The translations under genes and the position numbers were made by a program. Below are positions 46,091 through 54,789 of a stretch of 64,000 nt of DNA, piece by piece. The notes below the pieces were generated by a model that saw only the letters and a program-made list of their open reading frames with translations, searched no databases and was not told the origin of the DNA. The first letter of the stretch is position 1; each line of letters starts with the position of its first letter. This stretch comes from Phormidesmis priestleyi Ana (GTDB taxonomy: Bacteria > Cyanobacteriota > Cyanobacteriia > Phormidesmidales > Phormidesmidaceae). Location: contig LJZR01000016.1 in the NCBI GenBank assembly GCA_001314865.1, positions 1-64,000 of the forward strand, read 5' to 3'.

Positions 46091-47050
46091 TTATCGTGAA
46101 CGGGCATCTAGGGCGTCTCGCAGCCCGTCACCGACATAGTTCACGCTCAATACCGTCAGGAAAATGGCCAGTCCAGGAAAAATAACCAAATGGGGTGCAT
46201 TGGCAATGTAGTTTTGAGCCTCGAAGAGCATCCGGCCCCAGGTGGGAATATCAGGGGGAAAGCCGATTCCTAAGAAACTCAGGGTTGATTCGGTAATGAT
46301 GGCATTCCCCACGCCTAAGGTCGCAGCGACTATCACTGGGCCAATGACGTTGGGCAAAATATGCCGCCCTACAATGCGAACGGGATGGGCTCCTAGCGAT
46401 CGCGCAGCCTGCACAAATTCACGCTCTTTGGTCGTCAAAAATCCAGCCCGTACCAGCCTTGCGGTGCTCATCCAGGTTAGCCCGCCAATCACGCTGACGA
46501 TGAGCACAAAAATGCCCAGTTCAGGGCCAGCCACTGTCCTCACCTGATCGCGAAACAAATAGATAATTAACAGTAGTAAGGGCAGCTGCGGTAGGGCCAA
46601 AAATAAATCGGTCAGGCGCATCAGCAGGTTATCTATCAGGCCGCCCAAAAAGCCAGCTACACTACCAACCAGCGTACCGACAACAATAGACACCAGCATC
46701 GCGGTCATTCCAACAGCCAAGCTAATCCGGCCACCCCATAGCATTCGAGCTAGCTGATCTTGGCCGCGATCATTGGTGCCCAAAGGATGCTGCCAGCTAG
46801 GCGCAAGATAGGCCAAATCAAAATTGATGGTGTTGTAAGGAACTGGATAGATCAGCGGGCCGAAAACAACGCTGGCTATGGTGATTAGCAAGATGAACAA
46901 GCCGATTAGAGCGAGGCGATCGCGCCGAAACGTTTCCCAGGCCGTTCGCTTAGCCAATTGCCTTGCTAGTGGCTGCATCGGTAGATTGTCTGCTGAAACA
47001 GCCGGACTAGACGTTGGCAAAATAACTGGAGTGGGAGCAGCCATAAGCAT
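46091..47050 (-). CDS. DppC/OppC-type ABC transporter permease
   Basis: The protein is a peptide-type ABC permease with about six membrane helices. It has the N-terminal FRRDRLALIGLFILLITIAS, HPLGTNDRGQDQLARMLWGG, and the ATPase-contact loop EFVQAARSLGAHPVRIVGRH, ending in VNYVGDGLRDALDARSR. The start is uncertain: candidates at 47107, 47050 and 47044 all overlap the end of the upstream transferase gene. The residues before the first helix are not conserved in the family. Its partner subunits are not adjacent; a matching binding protein is at 25.0-26.8 kb. Confidence 0.9.
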   Translation of the reverse strand: MLMAAPTPVILPTSSPAVSADNLPMQPLARQLAKRTAWETFRRDRLALIGLFILLITIASVVFGPLIYPVPYNTINFDLAYLAPSWQHPLGTNDRGQDQLARMLWGGRISLAVGMTAMLVSIVVGTLVGSVAGFLGGLIDNLLMRLTDLFLALPQLPLLLLIIYLFRDQVRTVAGPELGIFVLIVSVIGGLTWMSTARLVRAGFLTTKEREFVQAARSLGAHPVRIVGRHILPNVIGPVIVAATLGVGNAIITESTLSFLGIGFPPDIPTWGRMLFEAQNYIANAPHLVIFPGLAIFLTVLSVNYVGDGLRDALDARSR

Positions 47051-48233
47051 TTGAGTCGTTATTAAGCTCGTGGTTTGTGCGCCAGGTTTGGATATGCGAA
47101 ATGGCATCCCTTACGCCATTGGCATAACCATGGGCATGACCGCTGGTATCAACATGGGCATGACCGCTGGTATCAACATGGGCATAACCGCTGGCACAAT
47201 TCGCTTTCACCTTATCAGATAATTTATCAGGCGCTGGGTGAGCGCTCACGGATTGACCCGGTTGTTCTAAGTGCCCGGCTGAGCCCAGTAAAAGATTAAC
47301 GGTGGCGATCGCACCTTCTTCACCCTCTATGGTACGAACCAAATACGCACCGTATCGCTCAATACGTTGGGCCTGTCGGTCGTAGCGGCGAGGCCAAGCA
47401 AACGCGACCAGCGGCTTACCTAGCGCCTCACATTCGTGGATCAAATTATAGCCCCCGCCCCCAACCACCACATCAGCTAGCTGCAAAACATCCATCCCCG
47501 GCCAGTGAGCGATCCATCGATCCGGTGAGCAGGTGGGCGGACAGCTGGCCGCTAAGCATCGCACTGCTATAGCGGGCAATGCGGTGGCCATTTGCTCTGT
47601 CACCTGTCCCCAAAAGGCCAGTTCTTCCGGCTGACCCGATCCACACACAACAACCAAAGGAAGGGATTCAGAAATATTCCATTGGCTTTGCAACTGCTGA
47701 AAATTCAGCAAATCAGCAGCACTACGACTCAGCCAGGGAGCCGTGACTTTTGCCTGTGGCAGGTGAGCCAAGGGTGCGGCACATTCGCCGGGAATTAGAA
47801 TGCCATCGTAGTGTTGACGGGTGTATTGAGCGATCGCCTTGGCTCGAATATAGGCCGGGTTGAGATCACGATGTACCAAAACATGGCAAATATTAGACTG
47901 TTTTGGAATCAGCTGTGATAGTTCGCCTACGAGACCGCGCGGAAATGTATCGACAATCAAACAGTCGTAGGCTGTGCGATGTAGCAAAGATTCAACAAAT
48001 GCTTTGGCCTGATGAACAGAAACTTTAGCGGGCAGCTGATGCAGCTTGAGGCTGGCAGATTCAACAGCAGGCAATACTTGCTGCGCATAGGGACTATTGG
48101 TCAAAACATGAACAGGGCGATCTTGAGCGGCGACTTGCGCCAGAGATAAGGCTCGGTTCAAGTGGCCCCAGCCGCTGCCCAAGGCGTAAATGAACCAGCC
48201 TAAACCTGAATTCATTAATATCTTCCCAGACAT
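47007..48233 (-). CDS. MurG-like glycosyltransferase-fold protein with a His-rich repeat
   Basis: The 408-residue protein has a GT-B-like fold: WFIYALGSGWGHLNRALSLA at the start, VVVGGGGYNLIHECEALGKP (nucleotide-sugar-binding-like) and FAWPRRYDRQAQRIERYGAY near the end. MurG and UGT-type enzymes share these features. After the domain comes a tail with two exact units of Val-Asp-Thr-Ser-Gly-His-Ala-His and flanking partial units. The start ATG shares one base with the stop of the FHA gene (TGATG), a sign of translational coupling. Donor and acceptor are unknown. The C-terminal end is overlapped by the ABC permease gene. Confidence 0.78.
   Translation of the reverse strand: MSGKILMNSGLGWFIYALGSGWGHLNRALSLAQVAAQDRPVHVLTNSPYAQQVLPAVESASLKLHQLPAKVSVHQAKAFVESLLHRTAYDCLIVDTFPRGLVGELSQLIPKQSNICHVLVHRDLNPAYIRAKAIAQYTRQHYDGILIPGECAAPLAHLPQAKVTAPWLSRSAADLLNFQQLQSQWNISESLPLVVVCGSGQPEELAFWGQVTEQMATALPAIAVRCLAASCPPTCSPDRWIAHWPGMDVLQLADVVVGGGGYNLIHECEALGKPLVAFAWPRRYDRQAQRIERYGAYLVRTIEGEEGAIATVNLLLGSAGHLEQPGQSVSAHPAPDKLSDKVKANCASGYAHVDTSGHAHVDTSGHAHGYANGVRDAISHIQTWRTNHELNNDSNAYGCSHSSYFANV
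47122..47194 (-). repeat. 24-bp tandem repeat in the transferase gene
   Basis: Two exact 24-bp copies start at 47134 and 47158, with partial units on either side (47122-47133, 47182-47194). They encode the His-Ala-His repeat. Confidence 0.9.
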
Positions 48234-49030
48234 CAGCTTGCGTCCAAATCCATTTCGTAGTCCTGATCGCCCGATTGCTCAAAGCTGGCCGCGTCAGATT
48301 CGTTAAAGTCTACATGGCGGCTGTGCGGATTGTAGTGGTAGTGATGACGATTGTGATAGTAATCATGCCCCCAGCGACCTCGCCCATAGTGGCCGTAGTC
48401 GGGGTAAAAGGCATAGTCATCTTCGTAGCGATCGCGCCCCGGTTCAATTTGACCATTCTGGCAATCCGGACAGCCCTCAGTCGTCGGGCGTCCACATCGA
48501 CGCTTAAACAAAAATCCGACTTGGCGATCGCACAGGCCATCTGTGCCAAAGCCTTTTCCAAAGCCTGGGCCATGACTGGGCGGCACATCGCTTAGCGGCA
48601 AACCACGCCTGGCTGCGCTATCGGTCGCTAATCCTACCAGTACTTCTTGATCTGCGCTTTTATCTGTACTTTTATCTGTGCTGCTGTCTGCAACCGATTC
48701 AGCCGCAGGCAGCACAGCCACAGTAATTTCAAAAGGGCCAATGGTAATGCAATCACCATTTTTAACCGCCTGCATTGGCCGCGCCGTTCCATTAACATAA
48801 GTTCCGGTGCCTTCCTGACGATCTAAAATGGCCAGCTTGCCCTTTGCCTCAGCCAAAATGGCATGAAAAGGCAATACCTGTTCGCTTGCTAGCACCATTC
48901 GTCGCACCGACTTACCCGTCATCACGCTGGGCATTTCGCCAAACTCTCGACCAAACGCAATCGGTGTTTCTAGCGTCGGCGATCGCACCTGCTGCGTGTT
49001 GGGATCTCGCCAAGTCAGCTGTAAGCGCAT
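48233..49030 (-). CDS. FHA-domain protein with Cys-rich and Tyr/His-rich tail
   Basis: Residues about 1-110 form a forkhead-associated domain (PIAFGREFGEMPSV, VLPFHAILAEAKGKLAILDR, GTGTYVNGTARPM), which binds phosphothreonine. A Ser/Thr/Asp linker follows, then a segment with four cysteines (LCDRQVGFLFKRRCGRPTTE, then GCPDC) that could bind zinc. The tail is very rich in Tyr, His, Gly and Asp (YGHYGRGRWGHDYYHNRHHY). No membrane helix or signal peptide is seen. It may read the output of a Ser/Thr kinase and recruit the products of the coupled genes. The stop overlaps the next gene's start by one base. Confidence 0.85.
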   Translation of the reverse strand: MRLQLTWRDPNTQQVRSPTLETPIAFGREFGEMPSVMTGKSVRRMVLASEQVLPFHAILAEAKGKLAILDRQEGTGTYVNGTARPMQAVKNGDCITIGPFEITVAVLPAAESVADSSTDKSTDKSADQEVLVGLATDSAARRGLPLSDVPPSHGPGFGKGFGTDGLCDRQVGFLFKRRCGRPTTEGCPDCQNGQIEPGRDRYEDDYAFYPDYGHYGRGRWGHDYYHNRHHYHYNPHSRHVDFNESDAASFEQSGDQDYEMDLDAS

Positions 49031-49033
49031 GAC

Positions 49034-49720
49034 CTAAAAGCCTCCTGTCCGATTGACCGCATAGGCCAAAGCAGCCTGCTGAGGCGGCGTTAGCACATCA
49101 AACCCAAACGGCGTCATCGCCGCTGGCAACAGCGGCGACCGGGTTGAAAGCACCGTCTCTTCGCTGGCATCTCGCAGCGAAATTTTACCGTTCGACACCT
49201 TCACCTTATACAGCGACTGCTTTGCAGGCGTTTCAATTTCGTACCCATAGTCGCGCACCTTAATCCGATAGATGGGCGCATCGTTACCATCTTCTAGCTT
49301 TAAATCGCCATCCGCTTGTCGCCTGAGCACATACAGTTCTTGCGTTTGATCCGCGTTTTCTAGTTTCCAGTAACTGTCGTGGCTCACCACATAACCCAAC
49401 ACCTGATCAGCCGGATCTTTGATCTTTATTTTGTTGCTATCTAAGGTCAACCGCGCTAGCTCACGATCTGTCCCATCAACCAGTTTGGCTCCATCATCCC
49501 TTAGCTTCAGCGCATACTTTTCAGCTTCATCTGCCTGCTTGAACTTTATTTTGTCAGGGGTCGCCTGCACATCCTGATTGGTAGCCGTTTCACCGGCGGG
49601 TAAGCGCGCCGTGGCTTGTGGTGATACATTAGGCTCCGAGCTACAGCCCAGCACAATCAAAGAGATTGTCAGCAGGGAGAGCATGTGTAAGAGCGGCCGG
49701 TAAGCGCGATACGTATACAT
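49034..49720 (-). CDS. Lipoprotein of unknown function
   Basis: The 228-residue protein has a lipoprotein signal (LLTISLIVLGC, lipid Cys26). The mature part has repeated beta-rich segments of similar pattern (YALKLRDDGAKLVDGTDREL, LYVLRRQADGDLKLEDGNDA, YKVKVSNGKISLRDASEETV), each about 35-45 residues long, which suggests a repeat-built beta structure. No known family is recognised. The gene lies 3 bases upstream of the FHA gene on the same strand, so both are probably in one operon. Confidence 0.75.
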   Translation of the reverse strand: MYTYRAYRPLLHMLSLLTISLIVLGCSSEPNVSPQATARLPAGETATNQDVQATPDKIKFKQADEAEKYALKLRDDGAKLVDGTDRELARLTLDSNKIKIKDPADQVLGYVVSHDSYWKLENADQTQELYVLRRQADGDLKLEDGNDAPIYRIKVRDYGYEIETPAKQSLYKVKVSNGKISLRDASEETVLSTRSPLLPAAMTPFGFDVLTPPQQAALAYAVNRTGGF

Positions 49721-49782
49721 ATGAGAGAGAAAAAACAGAAAATATGAGAGATGGAAATCGTAAACTGTTTAAACGAAATGGC

Positions 49783-50661
49783 CTAGGCAGCCTTGGAAAG
49801 CGCTTTCGACAAATTGAGCGCATGGTAGGCACTAAGCAGCATTTGAGAAAATAGCCGATAGAGACCGACGGCTGAATCCTGGTTGAGCAGGGGGCTGTGA
49901 GGTGGAACCTTCACTTCCAGCCAAAGTTGGTGGTCGTTGACCTTGATTTTTTTAATCTCGACCTCGCGAGGAAGTGTAATGGCTTGATCCAAACTGCTTT
50001 TAAGGAGTACGATCGCGCCATATTTTTTACGAGAAAACTTCAGCAGCAGCTTTGCCTCAGTTCCCTTGGGCTTAGTTTTGCTTTTATGCTTACGCTTGCC
50101 ACTGCGGCTGCGCTTAAAGCCCGAGCGAATCACCGTGAGATCATTGAGCAACAAAGTAAATTCGGTCCCGTCTAAAAACTCTCCCCGCAGGCAAAACCAC
50201 GGATCTTCAAAAAACGCTTGCTTCCAACCTGGCCGCAAAGGATAAGGGCCTTTTGCCGTTTGTTTGCTTTTTAACGTCGGCGAAGAAAAATCTATCTTCA
50301 CATCAAACACAGCATCTTTGACCATATCGCGGCCCAGCATTTGGGTCAGCTGCCCAGGCAGCTGATAGCGAACATCAGCCACATTCAGCCGCCGCTGACG
50401 GGAATACAACACAATCAACACGACCATTGCCACTAGCAGCAATAGCGTTAGCACCCACAATGCCGGCAGTGTTTCTATGCCAAACAAACTCAGACCCGCG
50501 GCGACACCGCTCAGCGCAGCCCAAATGCCATACTGCTTCGATAGCTTCTCAGCCTGCTGATCTTGGCTGGCAACTTGCTTTAAGTGAGCCTGAATCTGCG
50601 CGTTTGTACAAGCAGCCTGATACAAAAGCGTTTTGCGAAATGACTGAAGACTAAACGCCAT
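49783..50661 (-). CDS. Membrane protein of unknown function
   Basis: The 292-residue protein begins with a short coiled segment, then has two closely spaced membrane helices (IWAALSGVAAGLSLFGIETL and ALWVLTLLLLVAMVVLIVLY). A cytoplasmic domain follows with WFCLRGEFLDGTEFTLLLND and a basic stretch (KRSRSGKRKHKSKTKPKG). The family is not recognised, although similar hypothetical proteins seem common in cyanobacteria. It is the first gene of the minus-strand set with the lipoprotein, FHA protein and transferase (62-base gap to the lipoprotein). Confidence 0.72.
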   Translation of the reverse strand: MAFSLQSFRKTLLYQAACTNAQIQAHLKQVASQDQQAEKLSKQYGIWAALSGVAAGLSLFGIETLPALWVLTLLLLVAMVVLIVLYSRQRRLNVADVRYQLPGQLTQMLGRDMVKDAVFDVKIDFSSPTLKSKQTAKGPYPLRPGWKQAFFEDPWFCLRGEFLDGTEFTLLLNDLTVIRSGFKRSRSGKRKHKSKTKPKGTEAKLLLKFSRKKYGAIVLLKSSLDQAITLPREVEIKKIKVNDHQLWLEVKVPPHSPLLNQDSAVGLYRLFSQMLLSAYHALNLSKALSKAA

Positions 50662-50800
50662 TGAATACCTTCCCCCAGCATCAGGAGCAGTGCAAATTTC
50701 AAAATTTATTGATAGAGGCTACCCACTCTCTAGCGAAAATCTCTCTTCCCCTCAGTAGATTTTCAAGATAAGATTTGTTTTTTCTGGCTCGGTTCGACCC

Positions 50801-52075
50801 GTGGAACATACTTTGAAAACAGGCAGCGAGGCCACAGTTGCCTATGTTTCTTTTGATGTGGTGCCTTCTCACAAAGGCGCGGCCATCCATATCGAGTCGT
50901 TTGTGAGGGCGCTGGCCCAGGCCCAGGCTAACAAAAAGACCAACCGAAAGGTCGAACTCGTAACCGTGGCCGCTCAGGCAACGGCAATGACCCGCGTAAA
51001 TTGGCCCAATGTAAATCACACGGTATTGCCTGCGGTCGGTAAAACCCTGATTGATCGCGTTCTTTGCTTTCAAGCGCATCTTCGCACTTGGCTACAGGGG
51101 CGAGCTTTTGAAACGATTCAGGTGCGATCTATTTTTGAAGGGATGGTCATTGCGCAAAACAAAGAACAGCTGTGCCGATCGCTAATTTTTGAAGTCAACG
51201 GGATGCCTTCTATTGAGCTGAAGTACCGATATCCCAAGGTTGCCGACGATCTTGAGCTTATGAACAAACTGCTGGTTCAAGAACAAATTTGCCTAGAAAC
51301 CGCAGATCATATTGTGACGCCTAGCCCCATCACCCAACAATACCTAATCAATCGCGGTATTTCAGCGGCCAAAATTCAGGTGATTCCCAATGGTATCAAT
51401 TTATCTTGCCTTAGCTACCAGCCACCACGGCCCATACCTACGATTCAAATCCTCAATATGCTGTACTTTGGCACCCTTTCTGCTTGGCAGGGTGTGGAAT
51501 TGGCTATTGAGGCGCTTGCTCTATACAGGCGAGAGCATGATGCTCAGCTCACGATTGTTGGCCCCGCTAGAGGCCAACAGGCCGAACAGCTCATGAAACT
51601 TGCGCGTAAGCTAGGTGTTGCTGAACAAGTTCATATTTTACCGGCCAAACCCCAGGCTGAGCTCACAGCGCTGATGCATCAGGCCGATGTGATTATCGCT
51701 CCCCTTAAGGCTAACGATCGCAACTTGGTGCAGGGCTGCTGCCCGATGAAGGTGCTAGAAGGAATGGGGTCAGGGACGCCTATGATTACGAGCAATTTAC
51801 CGGTTACCTTGAGCCTAGGCGAAAATGAAAAGCATTTTTTGGCGGTTCGGCCCGGTTCGGCAAAAGCGATTAAAGATGCCATGCTGCGACTGAGAACAGA
51901 CCTGGCGCTGAGAATGCGGCTTTCAAGAGAGGGGCGATCGCATGTTGTCAGCCATTACAGCTGGGAGCGATCGCACCAAGCACTTTTGCAGTTACATGCT
52001 TCAGCTAACGCCCATCCATCACTCGGCATTCATGTGAACAGTAGAATAGTGCGAACAGTGCGAACAGTGGAATAG
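50801..52075 (+). CDS. GT4-family glycosyltransferase
   Basis: The 424-residue enzyme starts at GTG (MEHTLKTGSEATVAYVSFDV). It has the GT-B fold with a donor-binding half: VIPNGINLSCLSYQPPRPIP, MLYFGTLSAWQGVELAIEAL, LTIVGPARGQQAEQLMKLAR and VLEGMGSGTPMITSNLPVTL with the acidic motif region. The last 20 residues come from short GAACAGTG-type repeats (52034-52082) and are probably not functional. It is divergent from the membrane protein gene at 50.66 kb. The acceptor is unknown, presumably a surface polysaccharide or glycolipid. Confidence 0.88.
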   Translation: MEHTLKTGSEATVAYVSFDVVPSHKGAAIHIESFVRALAQAQANKKTNRKVELVTVAAQATAMTRVNWPNVNHTVLPAVGKTLIDRVLCFQAHLRTWLQGRAFETIQVRSIFEGMVIAQNKEQLCRSLIFEVNGMPSIELKYRYPKVADDLELMNKLLVQEQICLETADHIVTPSPITQQYLINRGISAAKIQVIPNGINLSCLSYQPPRPIPTIQILNMLYFGTLSAWQGVELAIEALALYRREHDAQLTIVGPARGQQAEQLMKLARKLGVAEQVHILPAKPQAELTALMHQADVIIAPLKANDRNLVQGCCPMKVLEGMGSGTPMITSNLPVTLSLGENEKHFLAVRPGSAKAIKDAMLRLRTDLALRMRLSREGRSHVVSHYSWERSHQALLQLHASANAHPSLGIHVNSRIVRTVRTVE

Positions 52076-52125
52076 TGTGAATAGCCGATAGGCAAAGTCG
52101 CTTACAGCGACAATTACAGCGATAA

Positions 52126-53283
52126 TTACAGTGACAATAGCGTCTTCAGCAACCGTTGCTCTTGAGCCAGTGTGTGATGTTGGGCGATTTGAAGACTCGC
52201 TTGTTTACTTATCTCAGCTTTGAGATCAGAGCTTAAATCCAAATATTCCAGCACGGCTTGGCCCAGATGATGCAACTGCGATCGCTCTACCACAAACCCG
52301 CTCACCCCATGCTCAATCACCTCTGAAATCCCCCCCGCATCGCTCCCCACACACACGCACCCACAGGCCATCGCCTCCATCAACGCATTCGGCATGCCCT
52401 CCCACAGCGACGGCTGCAAATACACATCACACAGCCGCAAATGCGCCGCCACCTGAGCGGGCTGATCCAAATGGCCCGTCACAATCACCCTCGCCCCGTC
52501 CTCCGGATGCGCCGCCGCATACCCTTGCACAAAAGCCTGACTCTGTGGCCTCAGCTCACCGATGACCAACAGGCAGGCGGCCCGCTGCGCCCTCACCTCA
52601 CTGAGCGCCTGCAACAAAAACCGCTGCCCCTTTTTCTCCCTTAGCTCCCCCGAAAAGCCCAACACCACCTCATCTGCCGCAATCCCCAAACGTTCTTTTA
52701 AGGCCTTTTCGCCACCGGCATCCGGCGCTCCCTGACTAAAAAACTCGCCATCCACCACATTTGGCAGCACCTTCACCAATCGCTGGCTTAGCACTTCCAC
52801 CTTTTTCGCCATTTCGCGGCTTACAACCGTTACGATGCTTGCATTGGCTAATGTCCACTGCAAGCGAGCAAAGTCTCCTGGCGGAAACATCCCTCGATCA
52901 ATATCGTTGCCTCTAGCGCTAACAATAGAAGTCAGATCGTTATTCCGAGCAAACCAGACGGCAACAAAGCCAGCAGGAAATAAATAATGACCCCAAACGA
53001 CCTCGTACTGATTTTGGCGGTGCAGCCAGTCCAAAAAATTGAGCGTATGGGGCAAGGTCATATCCCAGTGGCGATATAGACCCATTCGATAAACGCGTAC
53101 TTTTTCCGAGTCTCCCGCCGCTGGCTCCAAGGGCAAAATTTCACCGGGCTCCAAATATCGACTCCAGGTCACCACATCCACCGAAATGCCCAAGGCTGTG
53201 AGCGATCGCACAATTCTCCTTGAACTTTGCGCCACCCCCCCAATATCAGGCGGAAATCGTTCTGTGATCCAAAGCAGTTTCAT
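52126..53283 (-). CDS. GT4-family glycosyltransferase
   Basis: The protein starts MKLLWITERFPPDIGGVAQS and follows the GT4 pattern: VVTVVSREMAKKVEVL-like segment, VLPNVVDGEFFSQGAPDAGG, VVLGFSGELREKKGQRFLLQ, and the sugar-nucleotide-binding end LQPSLWEGMPNALMEAMACG followed by GISEVIEHGVSGFVV. An in-frame Met at 53289 is an alternative start. It is convergent with the other GT4 gene. Codon use in its central part is strikingly C-rich on the plus strand compared with neighbours, but the protein is intact. Confidence 0.9.
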   Translation of the reverse strand: MKLLWITERFPPDIGGVAQSSRRIVRSLTALGISVDVVTWSRYLEPGEILPLEPAAGDSEKVRVYRMGLYRHWDMTLPHTLNFLDWLHRQNQYEVVWGHYLFPAGFVAVWFARNNDLTSIVSARGNDIDRGMFPPGDFARLQWTLANASIVTVVSREMAKKVEVLSQRLVKVLPNVVDGEFFSQGAPDAGGEKALKERLGIAADEVVLGFSGELREKKGQRFLLQALSEVRAQRAACLLVIGELRPQSQAFVQGYAAAHPEDGARVIVTGHLDQPAQVAAHLRLCDVYLQPSLWEGMPNALMEAMACGCVCVGSDAGGISEVIEHGVSGFVVERSQLHHLGQAVLEYLDLSSDLKAEISKQASLQIAQHHTLAQEQRLLKTLLSL

Positions 53284-53377
53284 AAGCAAGCTTCCCCCTT
53301 GCGCACATCCCCACCCGCTAAAATACCAGCCAGATGACCGCCAGATAACCTCGAAATAAAAGCTAAACGCTAGCTAG

Positions 53378-54427
53378 ATGACTGAATCGCCCGTTCCCCA
53401 CTACGATAAAAGGGTTGAATGGCAAAGTGCGCACCTAGCGATGGATATTAAATCAGGATTTGTAGGGGCTGTTGGCAACACGCCCCTAATTCGGCTCAAT
53501 AGTTTTAGTGAAGAAACCGGCTGCGAAATTTTGGGTAAAGCCGAATTTCTTAATCCGGGCGGGTCAGTGAAAGATCGAGCAGCCCTTTTTATTATTGAAC
53601 AGGCAGAAAAAGAAGGTCGGTTAAAGCCAGGCGGCACAGTCGTAGAAGGCACAGCAGGCAATACGGGCATTGGCCTAACACATATTTGCAATGCAAAGGG
53701 CTACAAATGCGTAATCGTCATTCCTGAAACGCAGTCCCAAGAAAAAATGGACTTGCTACGAACGCTGGGTGCAGAGGTTCGTGCTATCCCAGCCGTACCC
53801 TATAAAGATGACAATAATTACGTCAAGGTATCTGGCCGACTAGCCGATGAGCTAGACAACGCGATTTGGGCAAATCAGTTTGAGAACTTGGCCAATCGTC
53901 AGGCCCATTACGAAACGACCGCAGCAGAAATATGGGCCCAAACAAGCGGCCAGATTGATGGCTGGACAGCCGCGACCGGCACTGGCGGCACCTATGCGGG
54001 CGTTTCGATGTTCCTCAAGGAAAAGAACCCAGCCATCCGCTGCGTCGTTGCCGATCCCATGGGCAGTGGGTTGTACAGCTATGTAAAAACAGGTGAGATT
54101 CAGCCAGAAGGCAGCTCGATTACCGAAGGCATTGGAAACAGCCGCCTCACAGGGAATATGCAAGGGGCACCGATTGATGACGCCATTCAAATTGATGATC
54201 ACGAAGCGCTGCGAGTCATTTATCAGCTCCTATATAAAGAGGGGCTATTTATGGGCGGCTCAGTCGGCATTAATGTCGGCGCAGCCGTGGCGCTGGCCAA
54301 AGAAATGGGCCCTGGGCATACCATCGTGACGATTTTGTGCGATGGCGGCTCCCGCTACCAGTCGAAAATTTTTAACCGACCTTGGCTGGAGTCCAAAGGT
54401 CTATGGTCGGATGACTTTTTGCCTTAA
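53378..54427 (+). CDS. cysK: Cysteine synthase A family enzyme (PLP-dependent)
   Basis: The enzyme makes cysteine from O-acetylserine and sulfide. It has the PLP Lys65 in LNPGGSVKDRAAL, the phosphate loop GTGGTYAGVS, TAGNTGIGL for substrate binding and CDGGSRYQSKIFN near the C-terminus. At 349 residues it is somewhat longer than E. coli CysK; the extra residues are an N-terminal lead, and an internal Met at 53441 (MDIKSGFVGAVGNTPLIRLN) matches the usual family start. The ending WLESKGLW is shared by this subgroup. It is followed by redox genes, consistent with sulfur supply for glutathione. Confidence 0.92.
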   Translation: MTESPVPHYDKRVEWQSAHLAMDIKSGFVGAVGNTPLIRLNSFSEETGCEILGKAEFLNPGGSVKDRAALFIIEQAEKEGRLKPGGTVVEGTAGNTGIGLTHICNAKGYKCVIVIPETQSQEKMDLLRTLGAEVRAIPAVPYKDDNNYVKVSGRLADELDNAIWANQFENLANRQAHYETTAAEIWAQTSGQIDGWTAATGTGGTYAGVSMFLKEKNPAIRCVVADPMGSGLYSYVKTGEIQPEGSSITEGIGNSRLTGNMQGAPIDDAIQIDDHEALRVIYQLLYKEGLFMGGSVGINVGAAVALAKEMGPGHTIVTILCDGGSRYQSKIFNRPWLESKGLWSDDFLP

Positions 54428-54789
54428 GCAAACTCGTCCCTGAAATAAAGAAATAAAGATCACAGGTCATTTCCGCCCACATCAGCCTCGCTGAGCCCTT
54501 GAGTTTGAGTGTGAGCGACTCGTCAGCGCGGGCATTTTCTCAATAACTTATGCCTTTAGACAGATTTATCCCTGACTTTTGCCTTAACTTTATAAAAGCG
54601 ACTTGAAAATCGTACTCATAACGAGTATGATTTAGACTGTTATTCAAGCAGATATTCGCGGCCAATTATGCGGCCGTTATCTTACGTCGTCTGTCAAATA
54701 GCTGCCGAATAACTGCCGAGTAACTGCCGAATAACTGCCGAATAACTGTCTAAATTACTCGTCTTTTGTTTTCTTAGGAGAATTTTTTT
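54428..54789. other. Spacer and promoter region of the peroxiredoxin gene
   Basis: It includes a GCGGCC-containing direct repeat (54658-54676), an 11-bp tandem array, and a TAGGAGA ribosome-binding site just before the peroxiredoxin start. No gene is seen. Confidence 0.55.
54700..54743. repeat. 11-bp tandem repeat, four copies
   Basis: AACTGCCGAAT units (two with single changes) start at 54700, 54711, 54722 and 54733, about 50 bases before the peroxiredoxin gene. Confidence 0.92.

Noticed and set aside
52300-52720. Horizontal transfer of the glycosyltransferase because of C-rich plus strand
   Set aside because: The skew is limited to part of an intact GT4 gene and no mobile element or boundary is visible.
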